Positions 23,746 to 35,802 of a stretch of DNA of 64,000 nt are shown piece after piece. The number at the start of each line of letters is the position of its first letter. Position 1 is the first letter of the stretch. The DNA is from Akanthomyces muscarius. Taxonomy: Eukaryota > Ascomycota > Sordariomycetes > Hypocreales > Cordycipitaceae. A program made the position numbers and the translations under genes. The notes beneath the pieces were generated by a model. The model was not told the DNA's origin. It was given only the letters and a program-made list of their open reading frames with translations, and ran no database searches. The DNA lies in the NCBI RefSeq assembly GCF_028009165.1, contig NC_079241.1, forward strand, positions 2,232,001-2,296,000, written 5' to 3'.

Positions 23746-24186
23746 AGTGAGCGATTTATGCCGCCGCGCCCTTGGACCCTAGCGGCATGCCAGATGTTCA
23801 GGTAGCTGGTGCGCCGTCGAGAAAAAAAGAAGAGTTGGGATGAGTCGACCAAAAATCCATGTATATGGAGTGCTTCAATTATATCTCTCGTCCTCTTTGT
23901 ACAAGTGATTTTTTAACCTGACCTACCAGCCACGGCCGCGAGACTGCTGCGAAACTTCCAACCACAACAAGGACCACTCAAGAGACCGTAGACTCCATCG
24001 GAGTTGAGCATCTCAATCAATTGAAAGAATTAGAAAGGCAAAGAAGATGATAATGACGCCAAAGTACCGAATGAACGATTGAGCGTCAGAGTCGCCCACT
24101 GAGGTCCGCGGTAAAAGGCAGCCACCCGCTCCCAGGGGATTCTTATATATATACATTCCCAACATATAGAGCAATCGATAAGACTT

Positions 24187-24774
24187 TTACTTGCGCGAAA
24201 GCATCTCTCTCAGTGCGTCCACCTCTGCTTCTTTGCGAGCGAGCTGCAGTTTCAGCGCGTCCCTTTGATCCGTCATGTCGCTCAGCGAGTGCTCCAGATC
24301 CGAAATACGATCGAGCCGCTTCTGTCGGTATTTTCTTGCAGCCATGGTATTTTTTTGCCGTTTGATGATGGTCTGCGAATCTTGATCGCCCGCGTCATGG
24401 TCGACCGGCGTCGGTAGCCTGCCTCTCCTGCGCGACGAGCCGCTCGTTGTGCTAGCCGGCGAGCCCTGTGGCTTGTACGCAGGTGCGCCGTTTGATGACA
24501 GAGCTTCTGATACAGCGGCCCCAGAAGGAAGAGATAGAAGATCGGCGGCACCTTCTATGGTGCCAGTGAGTTGGGGAACAAGTAGATGCTGCTGTGTCGG
24601 CTGTGGCAGAATTGTATAGTCTGATGCAAGTACATATGGTTCGTCTCCGTTGACAAAGAATTCTAACAACCGACGTAAGTTTTGGGCTTATTCAAACAGA
24701 GATGTTTTATGCATACCTGTCGGGTCCATGCCGGCTGGCGTATAGCCCGGGCCCATGAACTCGAGGATAGACAT
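24187..24774 (-). CDS. small Gcn4/Jun-type bZIP transcription factor (177 aa)
   Basis: Minus strand, two exons, 24774-24717 and 24662-24187, separated by a 54-bp intron (GTATGC...TAG, phase 1), giving 177 aa. The C-terminus is a bZIP domain. The basic region at residues about 120-137 contains the signature N-x7-R (NTMAARKYR), followed by a leucine zipper with hydrophobic heptad positions near residues 142, 149 and 156 that reaches the C-terminus. The N-terminal 120 residues are short and Ser/Gly/Pro-rich, with a possible acidic or aromatic activation patch (FFVNGDEPYVLASDY). Basic-region residues resemble those of Gcn4/CPC1-like and pathway-specific bZIPs, but the protein is smaller than typical CPC1. 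No metabolic cluster surrounds it, apart from a permease about 3 kb away. Confidence 0.9.
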
Positions 24775-26288
24775 GATCTGCCGTGTGATTCGCAGCTGGT
24801 TTCGTGCGATTGTGCAGAACTTGCTAATTGATTCGGGTAGAGTGCTGAGTATGCAATATCCAAGTCCGTTGAGGTTTGTTAGAAACAGAAGGGGATGGAG
24901 CAGTGATTATGTCCGCCCGTTGCAGTTTGGTGGGGGTGGTGAGGCGCGGAGGAGGGGCAGCAGTGACGAGAAGCAATCAGATATTGTTTAGGTGATGCTG
25001 CAGTAGAGGTGTCTATGATATCGCTGCAGAAAACGTTTCAATGCGGTGTGGATGAAGGTTTTAAAAGTGTGGCTTCTCCAACCAGTCTTTATGTATTTGG
25101 ACCGGCTGTGAACGAAAGACGGCGGCCAATCCCATTCGGCAACTCCAGTCAAAGAGTTGCATGAACATGGATGGAGAAGCGGGTCTGGCCGGCGAAGTCG
25201 GGGGTGACGGGAAGGCGTGCGCCTAGTGCTACAAGTCCGTGAGGCGGATTCCAGCGCAGCAAGCGGGAGCTGAGAGATATTGGCGGCGAGAGTAGGTTGT
25301 AAGTCGAATGTGATTTGTTTTTTTCGAGAAGTGGAACACGATCTTCAGCAATCGTTTCATACAATTTCGTCTAGATGGTACTCCGGCGCGGCGCGGGCTT
25401 TCGAATGCAAACTATACTGCCAAGCAATTGCCTAGCGCAAGACGTACAGCGCGGTGCAAGTTTGTAAGCCTTCGCCCCAACTCACGACTCACTACATTAT
25501 TTAATGGCATATAACTGTGGCAGAGTGTAGATATACTTCTTAATCCTACACCCTTGTGTGTTGGCTACGGGACATGAAGCAGCTAGCACCTCAAATAGAC
25601 AAGGTAGAGCCTTAGTTAAAAGACAAAGGAGCACTGTATATCGGCGTTTCTAGTTTGAGAAAACTGCGTCTTCCTGAAAGCGCAAAAAATGTTTGCTGCA
25701 CTGAAGCGTGCCAAACGACTCCACGGCTTTCTGTCGTGTGGGAGGACAAGCCACTATGCTTTCCGCGGCCAAAAGGAAAGTATTTCCTTATACTCCCATG
25801 CAGCTAAATTAATTTTATCACTTCTGGCTTTCAACTGACCCAGTGCCAGGTAGAGCATCCTTGCGCGCCACATTCGCTCTTTGTGTCTTGTCGTTGGTCT
25901 TGATTTGTTCGGATGCATCTCCAGGCCGGCACCACTGACTAGTCGACTTACACGATGCCTAACACACAGAAGGGGCAAGCTTCCATGTGACTTTGAGACA
26001 TGGAGCCTGAGATCAAACAGTGGCAAAATGCCGATACGAGAATACTTGTTTCGCAAGGCTAGGCCCAAGTTTCTTCGTGGCTGACGCCTATCCAAGCCGT
26101 CAAACTCAAGATTTGGCTTGCTGAGGGGCATTTTTAAAAAGCGAAAGCCACTGCGAACTCCTCGTTTAGGAGCATGAAAACAAAAGACTTTCCCAGGTTC
26201 TGACTAGATCCGGTTCGCAATTTCTTTGACCGCGAAACCGCACAACTTTACAAGATCTACGCGGTATTGATTCATCACTCTGGTCAGC
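24775..26288. other. intergenic region upstream of the bZIP gene
   Basis: About 1.5 kb, containing the bZIP promoter and the 5' side of the interrupted gene at 26289. A minus-strand ORF at 25754-26131 (125 codons) is open, but it lacks domain features and overlaps plus-strand ORFs of equal quality, so it is not called. Confidence 0.45.
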
Positions 26289-26789
26289 ATGTCTCGTCGT
26301 ATACTTTCCGCGCAAGCCATGGCAATCATAGGCCACCACCCACCATCAAGACGCACCGGCTTTCTCAAAGTTCCAGTTTCTACATACTCGAGAAACTACA
26401 CGGATAAAACTCAAGAGTTTCCGGAATATGTCGATTCGCTCCAGTCTCTACAATACCTTGGCTTTGACGCGGCGTCTGCCCAGCAAATCTGGTAGACCTG
26501 GGTATCAGATACCACCGAAAGGAACAAATCGATCCGCGACCAGGCGCGCGAGTTCTTCATGGAAAGGGCAACGGAGCTGGACGCTTGGGAGCCGTCCCAT
26601 GACTGGAATGAAGCGCTGAAAAACATGGGGATCCATGCAGCCTATCGCCGAGATATGACAGATCCTGAGCATGAACTGACTCGAGGGTTTGGTTCTGCTT
26701 CGTCTTCGATACTTGACTGGATCAGAGAGGCTGATTATTTCTTAATACTCTATCCACGAGGATCGTACGAAAGGCAGAAACAGGCCTGA
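26289..26789 (+). pseudogene. small gene of unknown function interrupted by an in-frame TAG
   Basis: One frame is open from the ATG at 26289 to the TGA at 26787-26789 (166 codons) except for a single TAG at 26493-26495 (codon 69). Residues before and after look like one protein. The first part has a basic N-terminus that could be a mitochondrial presequence. Then comes PEYVDSLQSLQYLGFDAASA, and after the stop RNKSIRDQAREFFMERATEL and further helical, charged sequence. No intron of credible length removes the stop: the nearest GT...AG pairs would give introns of 17-30 bp. The TAG could come from CAG or TGG by one C-to-T or G-to-A change. It may be a pseudogene, a sequencing error or a readthrough gene. 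The function is unknown to me. Confidence 0.5.
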
Positions 26790-27514
26790 TGCTGGAGGAG
26801 AGAAGGCTGAACGAATAAGAAAAACGGAGTCTTCATATTTTTCTTTGATAGTTGAATGAAACTTCTTCTCTGTTTGGTAACCCTGGAAGGAATACTTGGC
26901 AAAGTCTTGGAGCGACGCCCTGGTAGATCAGTCTTGCCAGTAGCCGTCATGAGGTAGCAAGAAAAAGGCCACTATAGTAACCAGATATAGAGTTTGAGAT
27001 TCATCAGACGAATAGTCAAAACAAATTCGATGTACTTTTACAGTGCGCTTTCGGCCGTAGGCATATGCAGGCACACCCTTCCTCGACAGCCTCGACACTC
27101 GCGCTGGCCAGTTTTAGACGTTCGGGAAGATTATGGCAGTAAACGACTGGGCACAGCGATCGCATTGCGCAAGATCCGAGAATGGACTGATATAGTTTGG
27201 CTTGGGCCGCGAGTGTCAAACTTTGCCGTTGACTGGCTGCTAATTAGTCGAAGATGAATAAACAGGCCTTGGCAGCCGTTGCGGAACACGAAACCAGGCT
27301 GCGAGCAAAGTGTATTAGAACTAGTGCTTTTTCCAGCGTCTCGCTTTTGTTCTATGAAATGACAATAACTCCTGGTCTGTACCAAAGATGCTCCATATGC
27401 AAATGAACCCGCTCAGACCGGTCACGCTGGACACAGGCCATCCCCGTTTCTACGATATATACACAAGAATAAAAACACAACGTTCTTTATGCGCTGTTGA
27501 TCGTTTCATGGCCA

Positions 27515-29239
27515 CTACCTCCCAGACAGACGCTTTTCGGCATATCGCAGAGGTATGTACAACAGACCACTGCCGAAAAAGGCAAGCTCGAAGCCAATAT
27601 CGCCCGTGTGCTTTGCAATAGGCCCAGTAAAGTACACCTGGTTCATCGCGGGTACAATGAGCCCCCAGGCCAACAGTCCCGCACTCATGGCCGCAATGCC
27701 AAGCGGAAGCCTTTTCGCGTCGCACCAGGCGGCATGATCGTAGGTCTTGGGATTGCGGCGGCGAAAGACAACGTCCTCGACAATGACAATGGCACAAAAT
27801 TGCGAGGACCAGTAGCCGATGAGCGCGACCACATTTTCTATGCTTACGAAGAAGTTGTCGACCGCGAAGATTGAGACAAGCACTATGATGACCGTGATAA
27901 TAAAGGCGAACACGTAGCGTGGCACGCGAAAGAGCCAAGGAAGCAGCGTCTGGAAGTTGAGCGTGATGCTGTAAAATGTGCCGCAGGTGTTTCCGAGAAG
28001 GGTGAGCGCAAGAATTACTAGGACAAATTTGCCAAAGCCTCCGGCAGGGGCAAGCATGCCGGATAGAGCACCGCCAACAAGGTACTTGTCGTATTGCTCT
28101 TGCCAGGCAGGGTTGTTCGGCACAGCACCGGCGATAGCTGCGCCGAGGGTCATAAGAAGAATGGTGGGCGTCATAAGACCAAGATAGGTATACCAGTACA
28201 CTCGCCATCTAATGGTACGTTAGTCAACACAGTAGACTATTGTCGAGTCCGATACTACTTACGTCGAAACTTTGGGATTGAAGTAGGCCGACATGTCGCT
28301 CGCCAACCCAGCGTAGGGAATCTGATAGCTTGCAACAATCATGCCAAAGTTGAGCACGCTGGCAGCGGTTGCCGGCTTGGACGGCGAACTTTGTTTCGCA
28401 AGACCTGCTCCACCACATCCAGCAGTGATTGTGATTGCTATAAAAGCAACGATGAAAGCGTATGTCTCAAAGATGTGTAAGACCCTGAATCCACAGAACG
28501 ATACTACCAAAGATATGATGCCAATAATTATAATGCCGGCGGTGGGGGAGATTGAACCGTTGGAGACGGCGGCCAAGCACTGCCCACCGGTAATGAAGAT
28601 GATGACAGTGAAGCCAGTCATGGTTGCCAAATTGAGGAGTACCGGTATCGAAACGAGGTATCGGCCAAAAGAATAGCGGGCTTGGATCATTTGCCGTAAA
28701 CCCGTTTTCGGTCCCAAAGTTGACAGGTATCCAGGAATGATGCAAGAAAGAATGTTAAAGAAAAGAATGACGAGAGCCGAGTCTCGCAGGCTGAGGTTGT
28801 ACGCCAAGGGCCCCAGCATGCCAAAGGTGATGCCGATGATGTTTGTGTTGATTGACGTCCAGATTGTCGCAATGTTGTAGTACCGGGTCGACGTGCGCTC
28901 TTCGATTGGGATCGGCTCGATGCCGCGCGATTCGACCCGTCCGTAGCGAAGAATCTTTTGAAAGGTGGCGGGCAGAGAGGACACACTACTCCGTCTAGAG
29001 TCTACCTGTTCCTCGTCGACACGCTGATTGCCCGCGTGCTTAACTGTCGAGTCAGCCTCCATGGCGCTCATTCTCGTGTCCTGGGACATCTGGAGCTCGT
29101 CACAACCGGCCGATGTTGACTCTGTTTCCAGTTGAGGTGGCTCTCGTATTCCAGGTCGCTCGGGCCCGGTTTCGATTTGTAAATTAACGGATGCCGTATT
29201 GTTTGGAGGAAGCGCACAGTTGCTGTTGCTGCCCTCCAC
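27515..29239 (-). CDS. NCS1-family purine/cytosine permease (556 aa)
   Basis: Minus strand, two exons, 29239-28263 and 28208-27515, with a 54-bp intron (GTAAGT...TAG, phase 2), giving 556 aa. It is a plasma-membrane importer of the nucleobase:cation symporter-1 family, close in layout to Fcy2/FcyB, which take up cytosine, adenine, guanine and hypoxanthine by proton symport. After a Ser-rich cytoplasmic N-tail of about 110 residues come IPIEERTSTRYYNI and roughly twelve hydrophobic segments, starting at GMLGPLAYNLSLRDS. The conserved region QIPYAGLASDMSAYF and the loop FFVSIENVVALIGYWSSQF are present. No frameshift is seen. The exact substrate cannot be read from sequence. Neighbours give no pathway hint. 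Confidence 0.93.
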
Positions 29240-31337
29240 ACTGACACAGGCTCCAGATCAATGAGATGCGGGCCAGGGTAAGAAAATGCTGGATCGAGGT
29301 GTGGAAAGTTTGTAGCCGGGGATGGTAGATTTGCGCAGCCAAGTGCCGAGCAGCCTCCACCGTGGAATGTAGAGTTTTTCTGCTCGAGTCTCGTTGAATG
29401 GCCGAACAGATTACCGGTGAGAATGCTGCCGCGGCGGATCTAGCACAAACCTCCAGAATCCTAGTGATGATGAAGAGGACTAAGTTTTTCTAAGTGCTCC
29501 GACTGTGTCCGCCTCTCTCCCCTCTGTCCCGCTCGCACGGCAAAATCGGACCCCGGAGCGCGACCGGTGGTATTGCCTTTCTGTCATAGTGGTGGCAGTG
29601 GATCAGTTCCTTCCCCCTTGGTATTTAGTCTACGAGCGTACTGGTAGTTTTCCGCCACAGTGGACAGGGGCGAACTGCCAGTGCGCTAGCAACTAATTAC
29701 GGGTTTACTGCTGATGAGACGCAGTTTTGCGACCAACTGGCGCAAGTGTTCTCGCAACTAGCAGTACGAAAAGAAACTAACATGCCGTGGTTGCAGGGGC
29801 AATCCACATTTGGGCCCCCGAACTAGGTGCTCGCCCGTCCCCGTGCCCTCTTCCGGACCATGCGTGTGCCGATATCCTGCCAATCTGCTCAATGTGCTGC
29901 ATAATGATGTGGTTGTCGCTGCAGCCACGGACAGGCTGCAGAAAGTGTCTCGGCGCCACCATCCGAAATGCGTGGTAAGCCGGTACTTGCCAGGGGTAAA
30001 CGCCAAGTGAAATAAATGAGCACCGAAAAAACGCCACAATTTAAAGGGCGCAGAAGAGTTTATTATCCAACGTTAGGAAATGCCGAGAACCTGGTCAGTC
30101 GCCTCATGACTCCTGCCACTGTTTAGCTTGACACTACCGGTGGGCTGCCGTCACATCAACTCCAGTCATATCGTTAGTATTTATTATCAAGCCCTGTTCG
30201 CGTTACGACATAGTAAACTGTCATGGATTCTATTGGCCATCCCTGTACATCATTATTGGTAATCACTTTTCTTATTGCATGCAGCAGTGCATGGGACAGG
30301 CGTGAGGCCTGCCAATGCAAGGCTCTGTGCGTAGTAAGCTCAGTCCCTCTGTCATTTGCATTCTTTGCGTTTCACGCTCACCGAGCCTCGACAAGGGCAT
30401 CGTTCAAAAGAAAAATCAGTCCTTCTTTCCACAGGCTTTGTATTTTGCCATCCTGGAAGGCCGTCCTAGATCTGCCCGTCCACCTTTTCCCGCGCTTTGG
30501 TCGATTGGCGCGGGCTCCGCTCCTTGTGGGAGTTGGATTTGGGGGGGGTGTTAAAAGAATCAATCCAAGACAAATTAAAGCAAAGGAAGCCGCACTTCAA
30601 TAATGGTCAGTTTATGTGAGCCGATGAGGGGACGGCGTCGTTCGCTGGGCTACTACCGTACGTCCAGCCTGCCCCGGCCGGTTGGTTAGTTAGCCTGTGG
30701 AAGAGTGGCCACCTAAAATCAATATTGTCAATGGGTTCATTGGCCAGCCTTATTAAAAATCGTTTTAGTTCATGATCAAAAATCCTTTGCTTTCTGGCGG
30801 CGGCTCACAGGGGAGGGGGCTTTAGCGCATGACTGTTCCTGAGCCATGACAACGGCAGTAATAAGCACAGTTCGGCGCGACCGAGCGATATAAATCTTCT
30901 TATAAAGCAAGCTAACAACAGAGCAAGTGTGTTGATTTTTTTATTTTATTTTTCATTATCAATCAGCCAATATCATTTGGACAACTCTGGTCTTGCCATG
31001 CCGTGCGTTCGCATAGAGGTCTCTCCATGCTTTTATAACACGTCCGCCGAGCACCTCTTGTGCTATCCAAGCCGGAACAGTTGGACATGTCAGTTGTCCT
31101 GGTCGACCTGCTATTCCTGGTACTGAGTAGAGTGTCCAGGCCGAGGTTACAAGATCAGTACAGTATTAATCTTTGGCCCCCAACGTACTTGTCTGATGGC
31201 CACAGATGGATTCGACGGATTTACCAGTAAGGTACAAGTACATCGTCGCAATACGGCCAGCAGATGGCGCTGACTGTAGCTGTGTGCACACATCCTGAAG
31301 TAATACAGTTTATAATATTCTGCATTGAGCAATAATA
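29240..31337. other. intergenic region, no supported gene
   Basis: About 2.1 kb between the permease start and the CHL1 stop. A plus-strand ORF at 30223-30603 begins with a hydrophobic, signal-like stretch followed by a few cysteines, but it soon loses protein character. No gene is called. Confidence 0.45.
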
Positions 31338-34160
31338 TTACAACGTCTTCTTTCCCCGGAAGAAAGATCCCAGGGCTCCCATTATCCCCCCAAGTCCCTT
31401 TTCTTGAGAATCTATTTGAAGCCCGCCCTGGATCCATCCCGGCAGCTTACTGCGAATCCTCTCGCTTGCATATCTTTCATCCAGCAACACAATCGCTGCA
31501 TAGTCGCCTCGGTGTCGAATTGCGCGTCCGATGCTCTGATTCACTGCTCGCATACACGAATTTTCATAAAAATCTCGAGCGGTTTGCTTCGCGCGGCTCG
31601 CGGCCTCGACTGTTGCGATGCTCCCGCGCGCCAAGAGCCGAGTCTTGGTCGAAGATTCGATGTATTCCATCTTGGCTTTCCAGTCTGGCGACGCAATATT
31701 CGGGTAGGGGAGGCCAACTACTACCACCAACCGTCCAAGGCGGTCTGAAAAATTGATTCCCTCGGACATCTTGCCTCCGACGACACTGAGTAACAGGGCA
31801 CCGCTGCTAGCTCGAGATCCCAGTATGGCTTCCGAGTACTTCTGGAGAACTTCGTCGCTGGACGCACCCTTGGTCTCCTGAAAGATCGTCTTCTTGGACT
31901 TGAGCCGCTCCCAGGTAGACTGGACATCTCCAGCCCGCTTCTTCTTCCAAGCCTCCACAACTTGGTCGAGGTAGCCATAGCTCGGGAAGAATACGACTAT
32001 ACCGTCTGGAACGATGGAACACATATTCAATATTGCCAAGCCTAGCTGCCCGATCATTTCTTGGTCGCCGCGCCGCTGGTAGCTAAACTCAAATGACGGC
32101 CCACCCGCTCTCAATGCGGCCAGTGTGCGGACACAAAGATTAGTAGAGGGGATAACGTGGCCGCAGCTTAGAGTCGTGATTTTGGACTCCTCGAGTGTAG
32201 GAAACAAGTGGTCCTTGTAGTCTTCAAATGGAGACATTGTGCCGCCGGCGAGAATGACTGCTCTTGCAGCTGAGGTAATAGACGAGAAAGCATATGCGGG
32301 AGACAGAAGGAGGTACGATAATTGCACGTCAGCCGGGGCTCCAGTAAGCTTTTGATGGAATATGCGACCCTCTGAGCTCAAATTTGTAAGGGCAATGAGA
32401 AAGGACACAAATGTGTGTAATACCGGTGTGCCTGATTTGGGGGCATGCTCTTTCCCGTCTTCTTGTCGGCTGTCCACGTGGGAAGCATAGCCCTCGATTT
32501 TATAAGCGAGCTTAGATTCGTGAATATATTGAATCAGCTCAAACATATTGATTTGGTCAATCCCCTTGGGCCTAGTCAACTCATTAGGGTCAACTATTCC
32601 GTGATCGTCCTATCAGAGGTCAGTGCTGATCTCATCCTCGTATCTCCAAATGCTACCAACCTTGGCATTGAGTGTGGTACTCATGTACTCGCTGAGTCCT
32701 TCAACGACGCGGCCGACTCGACCAACATTGACACGATTCACACCTTTCAGCTTTTTTCCGAACTTTCGCACATATACCCCCAGCATCTCTCGGCATCTGC
32801 GAAGTTCACTAAGCTTCAAATCAGCCGCATACACATTTGATACGGCGTCCATGACATTGTGAGCTTCGTCAACGATGACGATATTGCCTTCAAGTTTAAT
32901 TCCTAGTGCATCTCGGGCCTTCTTTTGCAGCAGCAATGGATATGGCAGTGTCACGATTTCTGCACCAGGCAAGGCCGTGCGCGACGCATAATATGGACAG
33001 ACTTGAAGTGACTTGCCCAGTTGGTGCAGGTCTTCGATGTCTGGTATCGTGGCAAGCGCAGTGTCTCTGAACTCATGTGTCTGTGCCAGTAGCTCCTCCC
33101 TTGGAACAAAGTCGCATTTGTGACCAGACTTGGGCTGCTGGAGCTCCGCACATCGATCATTGATGGCTTGAACGGACTTTAGGCGAGAGACGCTGGGGTT
33201 GATGCAGAGCTTTTGCCGAGAAGATAGCGGCAAAAGCTTGACAAGCTCGTCTGGAGCCTTTGCACCGCCACTAGAGAGGCCCTCGGGTAGAGACGCCGGA
33301 AATTTTGGCCGCCGCAGCTCCGTGATGAACTGCGACAGCTGGGAATGTGTTCTGGAGGTGTAATAGATCTACGAATACATATGTTACCAGGCGATTCACG
33401 TCAATCATCACGGAAACAGAGGATCGCACCTTGATCTCCTCTTCTAGTGCATCGCCTTCTTCATTTTTCTGCGGTGGGCCGCCGAGACCCATCCTCTCGA
33501 GAACATCGCGCGACTCCTTGCTGAGGCCAGAGAGGGCGTCTTTTGGCGCAGACGCACTCTCGTCATCCCAATCGTCAAGCATCCATTCCTCGCCATCGTC
33601 ATCTTCGCCTGCTGCACGGCTAGCCACAGCGGCCTCGAATTTGCGCCTTTTACGCACGCGGTCTTCACGTACTTTTTCTTTCAGCCTTGCATTCTCAAGT
33701 CGCTTTTCTCGGTCTTCCCAGCTTCGTACTAGTTCTTGTCTCTTTCGACGTAGAAGTTGATCGATCATCCAATCTGGCTCATCTTTGAAGGATGATTTGG
33801 CTTCTTTCAGTGCCGCTTGGTAGGCAGATGATTTGTGGTTGCGCAGCCAAGTGAGAGAAGCACAGATCAGGGAAAGAGATTTTCCCTGGGGATTGTTAGC
33901 TATGTTAGCTGCGGTGAAATGAGGTCGACCGGTTCACAGAATCTCATTCTTCAATATGACCCCATGGTCTTGAGAGCCATGTTCGCATGAGTTTGAGAAA
34001 TGGTACTTACAGTTCCAGTCGGGCTCTCAAGAATTCCGATTTGCCCTTGGCCCGATTCAAGCACTTGATAAACAGTATTCATAAATTGCTCCTGAACATC
34101 ATACGGAGTGAATGGGTGATGAAAGTCGATTTTGGCGACTTCATCTTCGATGCCCTGCAT
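31338..34160 (-). CDS. chl1: ATP-dependent DNA helicase CHL1 (DDX11/XPD family, 861 aa)
   Basis: Minus strand, four exons: 34160-34011, 33885-33430, 33368-32661 and 32609-31338. The total is 861 aa, the size of yeast Chl1. It is a 5'-3' superfamily 2 iron-sulfur helicase that promotes sister-chromatid cohesion and fork processing in the nucleus. The Walker A motif SPTGTGKS (residues 46-53) is split by the first intron. Four cluster cysteines lie at residues 257, 275, 287 and 326 (KLC, RC, KC, VCPYY). The DEAH box VDEAHN is at residues 369-372. C-terminal motifs include SEGINFSD, VGLPYPN and the arginine-finger stretch QSIGRAIRHRGDY. The acidic, coiled insert around residues 80-190 is typical of Chl1. 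The third intron uses a GTTGGT donor. Transcription diverges from RPL28. Confidence 0.95.
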
Positions 34161-34520
34161 CTTTGGATCGAATGTCGTCGACAAGCACAGCGTCTTCAGT
34201 GCCCCATCCAGCGGCGCGCCAAACAAGTGAAGAGCAGCAGTTTTGAGAACAACAGTTGAAGTCAATCTGATTGGTCGGGTCGAGCGAGGGACCCACCTTC
34301 CAAAAATGCCCTTCGCAGGCGCAGAGTCACGTGCTCTCAGACACCAGAATCGATCCACTCCACAGTAGCACTTCGCGCCAATTGGTTTAGGGCTGTGCTG
34401 CCCTCTCGCTAACAATTTTTGGGTGGACTGGCTAGTGTCCCAAGCCGCAAAAACATCACCACCCACTTCCAGTCCTCGACGCAACTCAACCCGGAAGCGA
34501 CATCAGCAAATACCGTCGCC
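34161..34520. promoter_or_regulatory. shared divergent promoter of CHL1 and RPL28
   Basis: The 360 bp between the two start codons must hold both promoters. A TCACGTG E-box lies at 34327-34333. The frame upstream of CHL1 stays open, but it lacks family similarity, so the CHL1 start was kept at 34160. Confidence 0.7.
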
Positions 34521-35364
34521 ATGCCTACCCGTACTTCGAAGACCCGCAAGCTGTACGTTCTATTATATCCTACGGAAGCACGTTGAATTCAATAGGGAGG
34601 AATTGTTGTTTTTTGCGGCAACCTGTTGGAATCGACGCTGTGACGAAAAATTGTTCGACATCTCGACGAAAGCGACATTGGCGCTAACACTTCTTCTCTC
34701 ACAGTCGCGGCCACGTCTCCCACGGACACGGTCGTGTAGGAAAGCACCGCAAGCATCCCGGTGGTCGTGGTATGGCCGGTGGTCAGCACCACCACCGTAC
34801 CAACTTGGACAAGGTTCGACATACCCTTTCGAAAATACTCGGCGACAACGATATCCACCGAACCTGAATGCTAACAATGCCACAATAGTACCATCCCGGT
34901 TACTTCGGTAAGGTTGGTATGCGCTACTTCCACAAGCAGCAGGCGCATTTCTGGAAGCCCGTCATCAACCTGGACAAGGTACATTTTTCTCCCAGTCTTC
35001 CGAACAACAGATCTCGCATGGTTGGGCAACGACTTCTCAATGTCAAATTATGACGCGATCCGACGACAGCGACTTGACAACCATGCGAATCTTGTTGCCA
35101 AGAAGACATTTTCACCTGCTTCCAAAATGCTAACATGATGTGTAGCTGTGGTCCCTCGTCCCTGTCGAGACCCGCGACGCCTACGTTTCCGGCTCCAAGA
35201 AGGACACCGTCCCCGTCCTCGACCTCCTCCCCCTCGGCTACTCCAAGGTCCTCGGCAAGGGCCGTCTCCCTGAGATCCCCCTGGTCGTCCGCGCGAGATG
35301 GGTCAGCAAGCTGGCTGAGAAGAAGATTACTGAGGCTGGTGGTGTTGTTGAGCTTGTCGCGTAA
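34521..35364 (+). CDS. rpl28: 60S ribosomal protein L28 (uL15, L27a family; 149 aa)
   Basis: Four exons: 34521-34552, 34705-34813, 34889-34978 and 35146-35364. The total is 149 aa, the usual length. It is a large-subunit ribosomal protein near the peptide exit and 25S domain core. The highly conserved Gly/His/Arg-rich N-terminal region is present ([20 protein letters not shown]), followed by [16 protein letters not shown] and the C-terminal globular part ([18 protein letters not shown]). A first intron after only 32 coding bases is typical for fungal ribosomal protein genes. Codon choice in exon 4 is strongly C-ending, as expected for high expression. Confidence 0.97.
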
Positions 35365-35802
35365 GGGAGCTTTGCTTAGGAGTCTGGCATGAGGAATTTT
35401 TTAAAACCGGTTTTTTTCAAACGGCGGAAAAAAGAGAAAAGGCCCTTAGTGACCCCGCTGTGTATTTATTTTATGTTACACGGTGAAACGGGTATATGAA
35501 CAATAAGGCCCGGGCTGGTCGGCTTCGAGCATTGCATACAGGGACTCTGGAAAGGAGTTTTAACGAATAAAAACAAAATTTTCGCCAAAAAGTAAAGCAA
35601 TCGCTGCTTCCTTGTGAAATTGATGTGCCACTTCCACTCGACAGCATGCGATCTTCAAATGTTTGTATTTTGGCTGTAAATTGCAAAACTATGCGCCGGT
35701 TCCCTAATGATACAGTATTGCCCCAAACCCCGAACACCGTTGCCCATGAATAACCCTGTCGTTGGTATCTAGCATGTCTGGTTGTTGATTTCTTGCGTTT
35801 TA
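35365..35802. other. convergent 3' region between RPL28 and CDC7
   Basis: 438 bp holding the two 3' UTRs. No gene is supported. Confidence 0.6.

Larger units (their letters stand above)
15251..24186. other. gene-poor interval of about 8.4-8.9 kb
   Basis: No ORF here has a domain, a believable splice structure or conserved-looking composition. The longest candidates (19111-19623 and 19157-19729, plus) are overlapping, Cys/His/Gly-rich and look like chance ORFs. Parts resemble promoters: a CATAAATAG TATA-like site near 19074, a CT-rich tract at about 18870-18895, and short tandem repeats. No tRNA or 5S signature was seen. Long intergenic regions beside regulatory genes are common in filamentous fungi and often give rise to noncoding RNA; that possibility is inference here. 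Confidence 0.5.

Noticed and set aside
25754..26131. Minus-strand ORF of 125 codons beside the interrupted gene
   Set aside because: No recognisable motif; a plus-strand ORF through the same bases is equally plausible.
24187..29239. A secondary-metabolite or catabolic cluster built around the bZIP factor and the permease
   Set aside because: No biosynthetic or catabolic enzyme lies between or beside them; one broken unknown gene is not enough to claim a cluster.
30223..30603. ORF starting with a hydrophobic, signal-like stretch and a few cysteines
   Set aside because: The signal-like N-terminus is followed by sequence that loses protein character, and no splice form improves it. It is kept only as a remote possibility.
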